Assembly (NCBI RefSeq): GCF_001425865.1
Contig: NZ_LMDS01000005.1
Span: 932,890 to 996,889, forward strand
DNA length: 64,000 nt
Direction: 5' to 3'
Source: Rhizobacter sp. Root404
Lineage (GTDB): Bacteria > Pseudomonadota > Gammaproteobacteria > Burkholderiales > Burkholderiaceae_C
Numbering within the stretch: the stretch's first letter is position 1; each line of letters starts with the position of its first letter. A program made the position numbers and the translations under genes. This document shows positions 36,244 to 47,584 of the stretch, one piece after another. The notes below the pieces were generated by a model, which saw only the letters and a program-made list of their open reading frames with translations, searched no databases and was not told the DNA's origin.

Positions 36244-37524
36244 ATGAACCGCACCTACCCGCCAAGGACGACGTCATCGCCCGATGCCTGGCAGTCGACG
36301 CGCGCCCAGACCTCGCTCGCGACCCAGATCATGGGCGAAGACGATGTCGCCGAACAGCACGACATCGGCCGACCGACCGGCAACGACCAGCGCGAGCTGT
36401 TCGTCTCGTGCCCGCCCGAGCAGGCGATGCAGCAGCAGTTCGAGCACCTGAGGCCGGAGTTCATTGCCGTCCACGACATCGCGACCGCCTCGTCGCAGAA
36501 GCTGCTGGCGGGCATGGCGGCCGCCAGCGGACGCGCGCTGCAGCACCTGATGATCCGCCGCCAGGGCAACGGCACGACCCTGGCCAACCTGGTCTTCGTC
36601 GAGCTGCCGACGGCGGACGGCCGCGTGCTGCGCATGTACTCGACCGAAGTCGATGCCGACATGGCCTCGCGCCACGCCCTCGCGCGCATGCTGCTGGCGT
36701 ACAGCCGGCTCGGCGTGCTGATGGTCGGCAGCCTGCCGGGCCACGCGGTCACGACGGCGCTGAAGCCGTTCCACGAGCACATGCTGAGCGGCCCGTGGCC
36801 GAACCGGCAGTTGCTGCTGCTGCCCCTCGCGTCCGGGTGCACATTGATCTCGCAGGGCATGGAACTGGCGCGCGACACCGGCGTCGGCGTGCGCGCGACC
36901 CCGCAGGTCGGCCGTCCGGCCGACGCATGGGGATTCATCAGCGCCGCCTGGAGCCGCATGATGGAGACGCCGCCGCGGGCCGGCGAACGCCCGATGCCGG
37001 CCCTGGCGGTCGCGATGCCGAGCATGACCGCCGAAGCGCCCGCCACGATGCCGGCAACCCCGGTCCCCGTCGTCGAGCGCCGCGGGCCGGACCGGCTACA
37101 GATGCGCCCGATGCCGCCGGTGCCCACCGCCGCCACGCGCGCCATCACGCCACAGAACCCGATCGAACGCTACGTTCGACAGGTCAGCGAACTGCCCGGG
37201 ATGGCGAGTTGCTGCGTGTTCGACGTGGCCACCGGTGCCGACATCGCGCACGCCGGCGCCAGTCCCGGCGCGGCGGACCTGGCCCTGCACGGCAAGACCC
37301 TGCTCGCCGGCATGAGCGCCAGCAGCCGCAGCATGGGCCTCGGCCACGTGCTTCCCGAGGCCGCCATCACGCTCGGCTCGCACCACCTGCTGCTGCGCGG
37401 CCTGCCCGGCCACCCGGGGCTGGCGCTGCATGCGGCGCTCGACAAGATGCAGGCGAACCTGACGCTGGTCCGCCTGCAGGTGCAGCGCCTGGACGCGCTG
37501 CTGGTGCCACCGCCGGGCGCCTGA
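36244..37524 (+). CDS. hypothetical protein with roadblock/LC7-like C-terminus
   Basis: A 426-residue protein I cannot assign to a characterised family. Residues about 55-235 form a conserved-looking alpha/beta region (HDIATASSQKLLAGMAAASG, LVFVELPTADGRVLRMYSTE). It is followed by a Pro/Met/Ala-rich linker (about 235-300). The C-terminal 120 residues (ELPGMASCCVFDVATGADIAHAG ... MQANLTLVRLQVQRLD) have the strand-helix-strand pattern of roadblock/LC7 small-GTPase regulators. Both globular halves contain a KLLAGM/TLLAGM segment, which suggests internal duplication. There is no signal peptide. It is divergent from the symporter pair; a TACACT -10-like box lies upstream. Confidence 0.7.
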   Translation: MNRTYPPRTTSSPDAWQSTRAQTSLATQIMGEDDVAEQHDIGRPTGNDQRELFVSCPPEQAMQQQFEHLRPEFIAVHDIATASSQKLLAGMAAASGRALQHLMIRRQGNGTTLANLVFVELPTADGRVLRMYSTEVDADMASRHALARMLLAYSRLGVLMVGSLPGHAVTTALKPFHEHMLSGPWPNRQLLLLPLASGCTLISQGMELARDTGVGVRATPQVGRPADAWGFISAAWSRMMETPPRAGERPMPALAVAMPSMTAEAPATMPATPVPVVERRGPDRLQMRPMPPVPTAATRAITPQNPIERYVRQVSELPGMASCCVFDVATGADIAHAGASPGAADLALHGKTLLAGMSASSRSMGLGHVLPEAAITLGSHHLLLRGLPGHPGLALHAALDKMQANLTLVRLQVQRLDALLVPPPGA

Positions 37525-37533
37525 GCGGCGTCG

Positions 37534-40146
<2,613 letters not shown>

Positions 40147-40171
40147 GGGGAAAGTCCTCCGATTGCGTCGG

Positions 40172-40199
40172 AAATGAGGCAGTCGGATCGATTTTCAAG
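40172..40199 (-). promoter_or_regulatory. clpB: sigma-32 heat-shock promoter of clpB
   Basis: Leftward reading gives CTTGAAA (40193-40199), 13 bases, then CCTCATTT (40172-40179), close to the sigma-32 consensus CTTGAA-N13-17-CCCCATnT. It sits 26 bases before the clpB ATG, exactly where a heat-shock promoter is expected. Confidence 0.85.
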
Positions 40200-40231
40200 C
40201 GCGGCCCGGCCCGCGCCTTGCGCCCGGTCAA

Positions 40232-40612
40232 TCAGCGGGCGACGATCCAGTAGCCGAGCGCGGCGCAGGCCAGCGAACCCAGCAGATGGGCGGCGCTGTG
40301 GCCGAACGCCAGCGCGAACTGGCCGCGGTGCAGCAGCACCAGCGACTCGCCCGAGAACGACGAGAAGGTCGTCAGGCCACCCAGAAACCCGGTGACCAGC
40401 AGCAGCCGCAGCAACTCGTTCGGCGTGCGTTCGAACCAGGCGAGCGCCATGCCGATCAACAGACCGCCGACGCAATTGACCAGCAGCGTGCCCAGCGGGA
40501 AGCCGGACCACTGTGCATTGAGCCACAGGCCGGCGAGCCAACGTGCCAGGGCGCCGATCGCGGCGCCGACCGAGACGGCCAGGATCTGCAGCCAGGGCAG
40601 CGCCGTCGTCAC
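40232..40612 (-). CDS. crcB: fluoride efflux channel CrcB/FluC
   Basis: A 126-residue membrane protein with four hydrophobic helices. The Fluc signatures are seen: GAAIGALARW near the start, GTLLVNCVGGLLIG (conserved Asn of the pore) and GFLGGLTTFSSFSGE (conserved TTFS). It forms a dual-topology dimeric channel that expels fluoride. The GTG start overlaps the moaE stop (GTGA), so it is the last gene of the threonine/molybdopterin chain. I see no fluoride riboswitch upstream, as expected for an internal operon gene. Confidence 0.95.
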   Translation of the reverse strand: MTTALPWLQILAVSVGAAIGALARWLAGLWLNAQWSGFPLGTLLVNCVGGLLIGMALAWFERTPNELLRLLLVTGFLGGLTTFSSFSGESLVLLHRGQFALAFGHSAAHLLGSLACAALGYWIVAR

Positions 40613-41100
40613 GGCGCGTCCGGCGCGGCGTTGTTGGCCTGGATGCCCCAGCGCGCGATGGCCGCGTCGTCGCTGCTGCGCGCATCGACCCAGCGGGCGC
40701 CTTCGGGCGTCTGCTCCTTCTTCCAGAACGGGGCCTGGGTCTTCAGGTAGTCCATCAGGAACTCGCAGGCCTGGAACGCCTGGCCGCGGTGCGCGGACGT
40801 GACCGCGACCATCATGATCTGGTCCTGCGGCTGCAGCAGGCCGACGCGGTGGATGACCCGCGCGCCGCGGATCTCGAAGCGGCGCAGGGCCTCGTCGATC
40901 ATCGCCTCGATCGCACGCTCGGTCATGCCGGGGTAGTGCTCGAGTTCCATCGCGCTGACGCCCTGCCCGTCGTTGCGGTCGCGCACGGTGCCGATGAACG
41001 ACGCGACCGCGCCGACGGCCGGATCGTCGGCGCGCAGCGCGGCGACCTCGGCACCGAGGTCGAAATCGGCGGTCTGGACGACGACGCGCGCGGCGCTCAC
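40609..41100 (-). CDS. moaE: molybdopterin synthase catalytic subunit
   Basis: A 163-residue large subunit of molybdopterin synthase, which with thiocarboxylated MoaD adds the dithiolene sulfurs to precursor Z. Landmarks are GAVASFIGTVRD, LEHYPGMTERAIEAMIDEAL, HRVGLLQPQDQIMMVAVTSAHRGQAF and the catalytic-lysine region DYLKTQAPFWKKE. The GTG start lies 4 bases after the moaD stop. Confidence 0.95.
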   Translation of the reverse strand: MSAARVVVQTADFDLGAEVAALRADDPAVGAVASFIGTVRDRNDGQGVSAMELEHYPGMTERAIEAMIDEALRRFEIRGARVIHRVGLLQPQDQIMMVAVTSAHRGQAFQACEFLMDYLKTQAPFWKKEQTPEGARWVDARSSDDAAIARWGIQANNAAPDAP

Positions 41101-41104
41101 CGGC

Positions 41105-41356
41105 TCAGCCCCCGGTCACCGGCGGGAAGAACGCCAGTTCGGCGCCCTCTTCCACCACCGCCGCCTCGTCGCACAGCACCTGGTTCAAGGCCGTGCGCAA
41201 CGCCTTGCCGCGCGCGAGTGCGCTCGCGTGCGCACCGCCGCGGCCGATCAGCGCATCGCGCACCGAACCCACGGTGCTGGCGACCGGCGCCTCGATCGTC
41301 TCGACCGGCCCCAATGCCTCGCGGATCGACGCGAAGTAGCGCACCGTGAGCTTCAT
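41105..41356 (-). CDS. moaD: molybdopterin synthase sulfur carrier subunit
   Basis: An 83-residue ubiquitin-fold sulfur carrier ending in the obligatory Gly-Gly (FPPVTGG) that is adenylated and thiocarboxylated. The start MKLTVRYFASIREALG is typical. The ATG overlaps the moeA stop (ATGA). An in-frame GTG three codons earlier is possible but would disturb the overlap. Confidence 0.95.
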   Translation of the reverse strand: MKLTVRYFASIREALGPVETIEAPVASTVGSVRDALIGRGGAHASALARGKALRTALNQVLCDEAAVVEEGAELAFFPPVTGG

Positions 41357-42588
41357 GCCGACCACTCCGCGAAAGACAGGAAATCCACCAGGTCGCCGCG
41401 CGCGATCGGCTGGCCGCTCGGCGTGTCGACGACCCCATCGCCCCAGACCGCCGAGGTCAGCACGCCGGAGCTCTGGTTCGGGAACAGGTCGAGCCCGCCG
41501 GCCGCGTTGCGGCGCACGCGCAGGAACTCGCGGCGCTTGTCGGGCTTCGGCCAGTCGAAGTCCGCTCGCAGCTTCACCCGCGTCGGTGTCAGCGCCGTCG
41601 CGCCCTGCAGCCGCAGCAGCACCGGCCGCACCATCAGCAGGAACGTGATGAAGCTGGACACCGGGTTACCCGGCAGGCCGATGATGTGGGCCGCGCTGCC
41701 ATCCGGCCGGTTCACCGCGCCGAAGGCCAAAGGCTTGCCGGGCTTGATCGCGATCTGCCACAGCTCGATCCGGCCTTCGGCCTGTACGGCCGGGCGCAGG
41801 TGGTCCTCCTCGCCGACCGAGACGCCGCCCGAGGTCACGATCAGGTCGTGACCCTGCGCGGCGCGGCGCAGCGCATCGCGGGTCGCATCGAGCCGGTCGG
41901 GCACGATGCCGAGATCGGTGCAGTCGCAACCCAGTGCCTGGATCGCGGCGCGCAAGGTAAAGCGGTTGGAGTTGTAGATCGCGCCGGGCTTGAGCGGTTC
42001 GCCGGGCATCGCCAGTTCGTCGCCGGTCGAGAACAGCGCGACGCGCGGACGGCGCGCGACCACCAGCGTGGCGGCACCGACCGTGGCCGCCAGGCCCAAG
42101 GCCTGCGGCGTGAGGCGCGCACCGGTGGGCAGCACGGTGGCGCCGGCCTGCACGTCTTCACCGCGGCGGCGGATCCACTGACCGCTGGCGGGCACGGTGT
42201 TGATGCGGACCGACTGCTCGACCGCCTCGCACTGCTCCTGCATCACGACCGCGTCCGCGCCGGGCGGCACCTGCGCGCCGGTGAAGATGCGGGCGGCTGT
42301 GCCCGGCTGCAGCGGCTCACCGACGACGCCGGCCGGGATGCGCTGGCTCACCGGCAGCAGCGTGCCGGCGGCCGGCACGTCGGCGGCACGCATCGCATAG
42401 CCGTCCATCGAGGTGTTGTCCTGCGGCGGCACGTCGAGCGCGGAGCGCACGTCCTGCTGCAGCACGCGGCCGAGCGCGTCGAAGGTGGAGACCGTCTCGT
42501 GCGTGGCGGGCGGCAGCGGCGTCACGGCGCCCAGCAGGCGGGCCAGCGCGTCGTCGAGGGTCAGCAGCGGAGCCGGGCCGGGTTTCAT
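41353..42588 (-). CDS. moeA: molybdopterin molybdenumtransferase
   Basis: A 411-residue enzyme that inserts molybdate into adenylated molybdopterin. The sequence shows DNTSMDGYAMRAADVPAAG, FTGAQVPPGADAVVMQE, the MoCF domain with VALFSTGDEL and VTSGGVSVGEEDHL, then GLPGNPVSSF. The length is normal. It starts 3 bases from the thrC stop, joining threonine synthesis and cofactor synthesis in one transcript. Confidence 0.96.
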   Translation of the reverse strand: MKPGPAPLLTLDDALARLLGAVTPLPPATHETVSTFDALGRVLQQDVRSALDVPPQDNTSMDGYAMRAADVPAAGTLLPVSQRIPAGVVGEPLQPGTAARIFTGAQVPPGADAVVMQEQCEAVEQSVRINTVPASGQWIRRRGEDVQAGATVLPTGARLTPQALGLAATVGAATLVVARRPRVALFSTGDELAMPGEPLKPGAIYNSNRFTLRAAIQALGCDCTDLGIVPDRLDATRDALRRAAQGHDLIVTSGGVSVGEEDHLRPAVQAEGRIELWQIAIKPGKPLAFGAVNRPDGSAAHIIGLPGNPVSSFITFLLMVRPVLLRLQGATALTPTRVKLRADFDWPKPDKRREFLRVRRNAAGGLDLFPNQSSGVLTSAVWGDGVVDTPSGQPIARGDLVDFLSFAEWSA

Positions 42589-42591
42589 GGC

Positions 42592-43998
42592 TCAGGTGTT
42601 CGCGGCGATGAAGGCCTTGACCCGGGCGGCGTCGGCCGGCATCACCTCGAAGCGCTTGGGCAGCTGCTCGATGCCGCGCATCGCGGCGGGCCGGTCCGGT
42701 TCGCGGCCGATCGCCGCGACGATGGTCTCGGCGAACTTGGCCGGCAGCGCGGTTTCGAGCACGAGCGTCGGCACGCCCGCCGTCAGGTGCTCGCGCGCGA
42801 CCTTCAGGCCGTCGGCGGTGTGGGTGTCGATCACCACGCCGAAGCGGCGGTCGGTGTCGCGGATCGTCGCGAGCCGGTCGGCATGGGTGCTGGTGCCCGA
42901 GACGAAGCCGTAGCCTTTGATGCGCGCGAATTCGTCCGGCGTGATCGTGAACGCGCCGCGGCGGTCGATCTCGATCTTGAACAGCTCGCGGGTGCGCGCG
43001 GCGTCGCGGCCGAGCAGGTCGAACACGAAACGCTCGAAGTTCGACGCCTTCGAGATGTCCATCGACGGGCTCGAGGTCTCGTGCGTCTCGGCGCTGCTGC
43101 GCACGCGGTAGGTGCCGGTGCGGAAGAACTCGTCGAGCACGTTGTTCTCGTTGGTCGCGAGCACGAGCTGCCGGATCGGCAGGCCCATCATCCGCGCGAC
43201 GTGACCGGCGCAGATGTTGCCGAAGTTGCCCGACGGCACCGCGAAAGTCACCTGCTCGGCGTCGTTCTTCGTCGCCTGGAAATAGCCGGCGAAGTAGTAG
43301 ACGACCTGCGCCAGCAGCCGCGCCCAGTTGATCGAGTTGACCGTGCCGATGCGGTGCTCGCGCTTGAACGCGAGGTCGTTCGAGACCGCCTTGACGATGT
43401 CCTGGCAGTCGTCGAACACGCCTTCGACTGCGATGTTGTGGATGTTCGCGTCCTGCAGGCTGAACATCTGCGCCTGCTGGAACGGGCTCATCCGGCCCTT
43501 CGGCGACAGCATGAAGACGTTGACACCCTTCTTGCCGCGCATCGCATATTCGGCGGCGCTGCCGGTGTCGCCGGAGGTCGCACCGAGGATGTTGAGCACC
43601 TGGTCGCGGCGCGCGAGTTCGTACTCGAACAGGTGGCCGAGCAGCTGCATCGCCATGTCCTTGAACGCCAGCGTCGGGCCGTTGGACAGGGCTTCGAGAT
43701 AGACGCCGGGCTCGAGCGCGCGCAGCGGCACGATCTCGCGGGTGCCGAACACCTCGGCGGTGTAGGTCTTCGCGACCAGGGCGCGCAGGTCAGCCGGCGG
43801 GATGTCGTCGATGTAGAGCGACAGGATCTCGAACGCGAGCTCGTGGTAGGCCAAGCCGCGCCACTTCGCGAGCGTGGCCGCGTCGATCTTCGGGTAGACG
43901 ACCGGCAGGTACAGCCCGCCGTCCGGCGCCAGGCCTTCGAGCAGGATCTCGCAGAAGTGGCGCTCCGTCTTGTCGCCCCGGGTGCTGATGTACTTCAC
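42592..43998 (-). CDS. thrC: threonine synthase
   Basis: A 468-residue PLP enzyme converting O-phosphohomoserine to threonine. The N-terminal MKYISTRGDKTERHFCEILLEGLAPDGGLY and the PLP lysine in GPTLAFKDMAMQLLG are characteristic of the longer, proteobacterial type. Its ATG overlaps the hom stop (ATGA). Confidence 0.97.
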   Translation of the reverse strand: MKYISTRGDKTERHFCEILLEGLAPDGGLYLPVVYPKIDAATLAKWRGLAYHELAFEILSLYIDDIPPADLRALVAKTYTAEVFGTREIVPLRALEPGVYLEALSNGPTLAFKDMAMQLLGHLFEYELARRDQVLNILGATSGDTGSAAEYAMRGKKGVNVFMLSPKGRMSPFQQAQMFSLQDANIHNIAVEGVFDDCQDIVKAVSNDLAFKREHRIGTVNSINWARLLAQVVYYFAGYFQATKNDAEQVTFAVPSGNFGNICAGHVARMMGLPIRQLVLATNENNVLDEFFRTGTYRVRSSAETHETSSPSMDISKASNFERFVFDLLGRDAARTRELFKIEIDRRGAFTITPDEFARIKGYGFVSGTSTHADRLATIRDTDRRFGVVIDTHTADGLKVAREHLTAGVPTLVLETALPAKFAETIVAAIGREPDRPAAMRGIEQLPKRFEVMPADAARVKAFIAANT

Positions 43999-45314
43999 GA
44001 CAGTTCTTCCTTGCGGATGCGCACGATCGGCGCGAGCACGGTCGGCAGCGCCTGCATCTGCGCAATCGCCTTGTTCATGCGGCCTTCGACCGTGTCGTGG
44101 GTCAGGATGATCACGTCGGTCTGGGCCTCGCCTTCGGCGGATTCACGTTGCAGCAGCGCATCGATCGAGATGTCGCTCTCGGCCAGGATCGCGGTGATGC
44201 GGGCCAGCACGCCGGCCTGGTCCTTGACCTGCAGGCGCAGGTAGAAGGCGGTCACGACCTCGTCGATCGACAGGATGCGCGTGTCCTGCAGCGCGCCGGG
44301 CTGGAACGCCAGGTGCGGTACGCGGTGGTCGGGGTCGGCGGTGTGCAGACGGGTGATGTCGACCAGATCGGCAATCACGCTCGACGCCGTCGGCTCGGCG
44401 CCGGCGCCCTTGCCGTAGTACAGCGTGCTGCCCACCGCATCGCCCTGCACCACCACCGCGTTCATCGCGCCCTCGACGTTCGCGATCAGGCGCTTGGCCG
44501 GCACCAGCGTCGGATGAACGCGCAGCTCGATGCCCTCGACGGCGCCGCTGCGGCGCTTGGTGATGCCGAGCAGCTTGATCCGGTAGCCGAGCTGCTCGGC
44601 ATAGCGGATGTCGGCGGCGTTCAGCTTCGTGATGCCCTCGACATAGGCCTTGTCGAACTGCACCGGCACGCCGAACGCGATCGCGCTCATGATCGTCGCC
44701 TTGTGCGCGGCGTCGACGCCTTCGATGTCGAAGGTCGGGTCGGCCTCGGCGTAGCCCAGGCGCTGTGCTTCCTTCAGTACGACGTCAAAGTCCAGGCCCT
44801 TGGCACGCATCTCCGACAGGATGAAGTTGGTCGTGCCGTTGATGATGCCGACGACCCACTCGATGCGGTTCGCGGTCAGCCCTTCGCGCAGCGCCTTGAT
44901 GATCGGGATGCCGCCGGCCACCGCGGCCTCGAACGCGACCATCACGCCGCGCGCCCGTGCCGCCGCGAAGATTTCGGTGCCGTGCACGGCCAGCAACGCC
45001 TTGTTGGCGGTGACGACGTGCTTGCCAGCGGCGATCGCCTCGAGCACCAGCTCGCGGGCGATGCCGGTGCCGCCGATCAGCTCGACGACGATGTCGATCG
45101 CCGGGTTCGCGATGATCTCGCGGGCATCGGCAACGACGGTCGCGTGCTCGCCGACCAGCGCCTGCGCCTTGGCCACGTCGCGCCGCGACACCATCGTGAG
45201 CTGGATGCCGCGGCCGGCGCGGCGGGTGATCTCTTCCTGGTTGCGCCGCAGCACCTCGAACACACCACCGCCGACGGTGCCCAGGCCCATCAGGCCGACT
45301 TGGATTGCTTTCAT
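43995..45314 (-). CDS. hom: homoserine dehydrogenase
   Basis: A 439-residue monofunctional homoserine dehydrogenase. An N-terminal NAD(P) domain (VGLMGLGTVGGGVFEVL) is followed by the catalytic region with NGTTNFILSEM and EADPTFDIEGVDAAHK. A C-terminal ACT domain (KDQAGVLARITAILAESDISIDAL) probably senses threonine. It follows alaA by 12 bases, and alaA plus hom, thrC and the moe/moa genes form one leftward operon. Confidence 0.97.
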   Translation of the reverse strand: MKAIQVGLMGLGTVGGGVFEVLRRNQEEITRRAGRGIQLTMVSRRDVAKAQALVGEHATVVADAREIIANPAIDIVVELIGGTGIARELVLEAIAAGKHVVTANKALLAVHGTEIFAAARARGVMVAFEAAVAGGIPIIKALREGLTANRIEWVVGIINGTTNFILSEMRAKGLDFDVVLKEAQRLGYAEADPTFDIEGVDAAHKATIMSAIAFGVPVQFDKAYVEGITKLNAADIRYAEQLGYRIKLLGITKRRSGAVEGIELRVHPTLVPAKRLIANVEGAMNAVVVQGDAVGSTLYYGKGAGAEPTASSVIADLVDITRLHTADPDHRVPHLAFQPGALQDTRILSIDEVVTAFYLRLQVKDQAGVLARITAILAESDISIDALLQRESAEGEAQTDVIILTHDTVEGRMNKAIAQMQALPTVLAPIVRIRKEELS

Positions 45315-45326
45315 GTCTGTCTCAGG

Positions 45327-46553
45327 TCAAGCCGAGTGACGCTTGCGGTAGTGCTCGAGGAACTTTGCGATGCGCCCGATCGCCTCGGTCAGGTCGTCGG
45401 AATTCGGCAGGAACACGATCCGGAAATGGTCCGGCGTGGCCCAGTTGAAGCCGGTGCCCTGCACGATCAGGACCTTCTGCTCCGACAGCAGGTCGTACGC
45501 GAATTGCTGATCGTCATGGATCGGATAGATCTTCGGGTCGAGCTTCGGGAACATGTAGAGCGCCGCCTTCGGCTTGACCACGCTGACGCCCGGGATCGCA
45601 CTCAGCAGCTCGTACGCCAGGTCGCGCTGGCGGCACAGGCGGCCGGTCGGCGCGACCAGGTCGTTGATGCTCTGGTAGCCGCCGAGCGCGGTCTGGATCG
45701 CGAGCTGGCCTGGCGTATTCGCGCACAGCCGCAGCGAGGCCAGCATGTTCAGGCCCTCGATGTAGTCCTTCGCGTGGCGCTTCTCGCCCGAGACCACCAT
45801 CCACCCGGAGCGGTAGCCGCAGGAGCGGTAGTTCTTCGACAGGCCGTTGACGGTCACGAACAGCACGTCGTCGGCCAGCGACGAGATGCTGGTGTGGGTC
45901 TCGCCGTCGTAGAGCGTCTTGTCGTAGATCTCGTCGGCGAACACGATCAGCTGGTGGGTGCGAGCGACCTCGACGATCTCGCGCAGCACGCTCTCGGGGT
46001 ACAGCGCGCCGGTCGGATTGTTCGGGTTGATCACGACCAGCGCCTTGGTGCGCGGCGTGATCTTCGACTTCATGTGCTCGATGTCGGGCATCCAGCCGGT
46101 CGATTCGTCGCACAGGTAATGCACCGGTGTGCCGCCCGACAATCCGACCACGGCGGTGTACAGCGGGTAGTCGGGCGACGGGATCAGCACCTCGTCGCCG
46201 TCGTTGAGCAGCGCGTTCATGCCCATCGCGATCAGCTCGGAGGCGCCGTTGCCGAGGTAGACATCGTCGATCGTCACGCCGGCCACGTTCTTCTGCTGCG
46301 TGTAATGCACCACCGCCTTGCGCGGCGCGAACAGGCCCTTGCTGTCCGTGTAGCCCGCCGTGTGCGGCATGTTGCGGATCATGTCCTGCACGATCTCGTC
46401 GGGCGGCTCCAGGCCGAACGCGGCGACGTTGCCGATGTTCAGCTTGATGATCTTCTGGCCCTCTTCCTCCATCTGGCGGGCCTTGTCGAGCACCGGGCCG
46501 CGGATGTCGTAGGCGACGTTGGCGAGCTTGCTCGACTTGACGATGGGTTTCAA
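45327..46553 (-). CDS. alaA: alanine/glutamate-type aminotransferase (AlaA family)
   Basis: A 408-residue class I/II PLP aminotransferase. The N-terminus (KPIVKSSKLANVAYDIRGPVLDKARQMEEEG) and the PLP lysine in VNGLSKNYRSCGYRSGW match AlaA, which makes alanine from pyruvate and glutamate. A TTG start at 46553 is chosen because GGAGG lies 6 bases upstream and no in-frame ATG fits. The substrate-loop segment reads IGNVAAFGLEPPDEI, whereas family members usually have a proline-rich IGNPAPFG here; the effect is unknown. Confidence 0.92.
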   Translation of the reverse strand: MKPIVKSSKLANVAYDIRGPVLDKARQMEEEGQKIIKLNIGNVAAFGLEPPDEIVQDMIRNMPHTAGYTDSKGLFAPRKAVVHYTQQKNVAGVTIDDVYLGNGASELIAMGMNALLNDGDEVLIPSPDYPLYTAVVGLSGGTPVHYLCDESTGWMPDIEHMKSKITPRTKALVVINPNNPTGALYPESVLREIVEVARTHQLIVFADEIYDKTLYDGETHTSISSLADDVLFVTVNGLSKNYRSCGYRSGWMVVSGEKRHAKDYIEGLNMLASLRLCANTPGQLAIQTALGGYQSINDLVAPTGRLCRQRDLAYELLSAIPGVSVVKPKAALYMFPKLDPKIYPIHDDQQFAYDLLSEQKVLIVQGTGFNWATPDHFRIVFLPNSDDLTEAIGRIAKFLEHYRKRHSA

Positions 46554-46625
46554 AAAGGCCTCCGGGAACGTTTGCTGCACTGCAGAACCTACAATTTTGG
46601 CACACGGGTTCCCCACGTCTTCGCC

Positions 46626-47021
46626 ATGAAACTCCAAGCCGATCGCATCGAAGGTCAGAACGCCATCGCCCGCCACGGCCCGGGCGGCGTGCTGGTGAAC
46701 GGCGTCGAGCACCGCCACAGCGTCGTGGTGCCGTGGTCGGGCGACGTGGTGCGCTGGCCGGTCGACGGGTTCGACGCGCTGACCGACCTGCATTTCGAGG
46801 CGCTGGCCGCGCTGGCGCCGGAACTGGTGATCTTCGGGAGCGGCTCGAGAATTCGATTTCCCAAGCCGGCACTGCTGAAGCCGCTGATCGGCCGCCGCAT
46901 CGGCATCGAGACGATGGACACCGCCGCAGCGTGTCGCACCTACAACGTCCTGCTCGCAGAAGGCCGCTCGGTCGTGGCCGCGCTGCTGTTCGAGCTGCCA
47001 AGCGGCGCGGCTCCGGCGTGA
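46626..47021 (+). CDS. Mth938-like domain protein (DUF498)
   Basis: A 131-residue single-domain protein of the Mth938/NDUFAF3-like fold. It is recognised from GVLVNGVEHRHSVVVPWSGDVVRWPV, LVIFGSGSRIRFP and the late IGIETMDTAAACRTYNVLLAEGR. Bacterial members are of unknown role; the mitochondrial homologue helps assemble complex I. It is divergent from alaA; TACAAT at 46590-46595 may be its -10. Confidence 0.88.
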   Translation: MKLQADRIEGQNAIARHGPGGVLVNGVEHRHSVVVPWSGDVVRWPVDGFDALTDLHFEALAALAPELVIFGSGSRIRFPKPALLKPLIGRRIGIETMDTAAACRTYNVLLAEGRSVVAALLFELPSGAAPA

Positions 47022-47052
47022 CTGGGGGGATCGGCGCGGCGTCCGCACCGCT

Positions 47053-47058
47053 TATAAT
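47053..47058 (+). promoter_or_regulatory. bcp: -10 element of bcp
   Basis: A perfect TATAAT lies 42 bases before the bcp ATG in the gap after the Mth938-like gene. No convincing -35 is visible. Confidence 0.5.
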
Positions 47059-47100
47059 CTGCGGCTACGCCTGCCCCGGCGCAACCAATCAGAATACTCC

Positions 47101-47577
47101 ATGACGCCAGCCCTCAACAAACCCCTCCCGGAATTTGAAGCGCTCGCAACCGGCGGCATCAAGTTCACGCCCCAGGCGTACGCCGGCAAGATCGTCGTTC
47201 TGTATTTTTACCCGAAGGACAATACCCCTGGTTGCACCACCGAGGCGATGCAGTTCCGCGACCACCACAAGGAGTTCGTGAAGAACGGTGCGGTCGTGTT
47301 CGGGGTCTCGCGCGACAACATGGCCTCGCATGACAAGTTCAAGCAGAGCCTCGAACTGCCCTTCGAGCTGATCGCCGACACCGAAGAGAAGCTGTGCCAC
47401 ATGTTCGGCGTGGTCAAGAACAAGATCATGTACGGCAAGAAGGTCAAGGGCATCGAGCGCAGCACCTTCCTGATCGACGGCCATGGCGTGCTCAAGGGCG
47501 AGTGGCGCGGCCTCAAGGTGGCGGGCCATGTCGAGGAGGTGCTGAAGGAAGTCAAGGCGCTGAAGAAGGCCGGCTGA
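47101..47577 (+). CDS. bcp: thioredoxin-dependent peroxiredoxin Bcp
   Basis: A 158-residue atypical peroxiredoxin that reduces hydrogen and organic peroxides. The peroxidatic cysteine is Cys45 in KDNTPGCTTEA. The second cysteine five residues on, found in Escherichia coli Bcp, is replaced by methionine (TTEAMQF), so it is either 1-Cys or uses the later Cys in EEKLCHMFGV. It is followed 7 bases later by a strong bidirectional terminator. Confidence 0.95.
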   Translation: MTPALNKPLPEFEALATGGIKFTPQAYAGKIVVLYFYPKDNTPGCTTEAMQFRDHHKEFVKNGAVVFGVSRDNMASHDKFKQSLELPFELIADTEEKLCHMFGVVKNKIMYGKKVKGIERSTFLIDGHGVLKGEWRGLKVAGHVEEVLKEVKALKKAG

Positions 47578-47584
47578 GGCGTCT

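Noticed and set aside
40147..40231. Fluoride riboswitch near crcB
   Set aside because: crcB is the last gene of an overlapping operon and the downstream gap holds the clpB promoter; no riboswitch-like structure is apparent.
44097..46560. Long open frame antisense to hom and alaA, joined in frame to the Mth938-like gene
   Set aside because: Only the last 132 codons (46626-47021) encode a real domain; the rest is low-complexity antisense translation.
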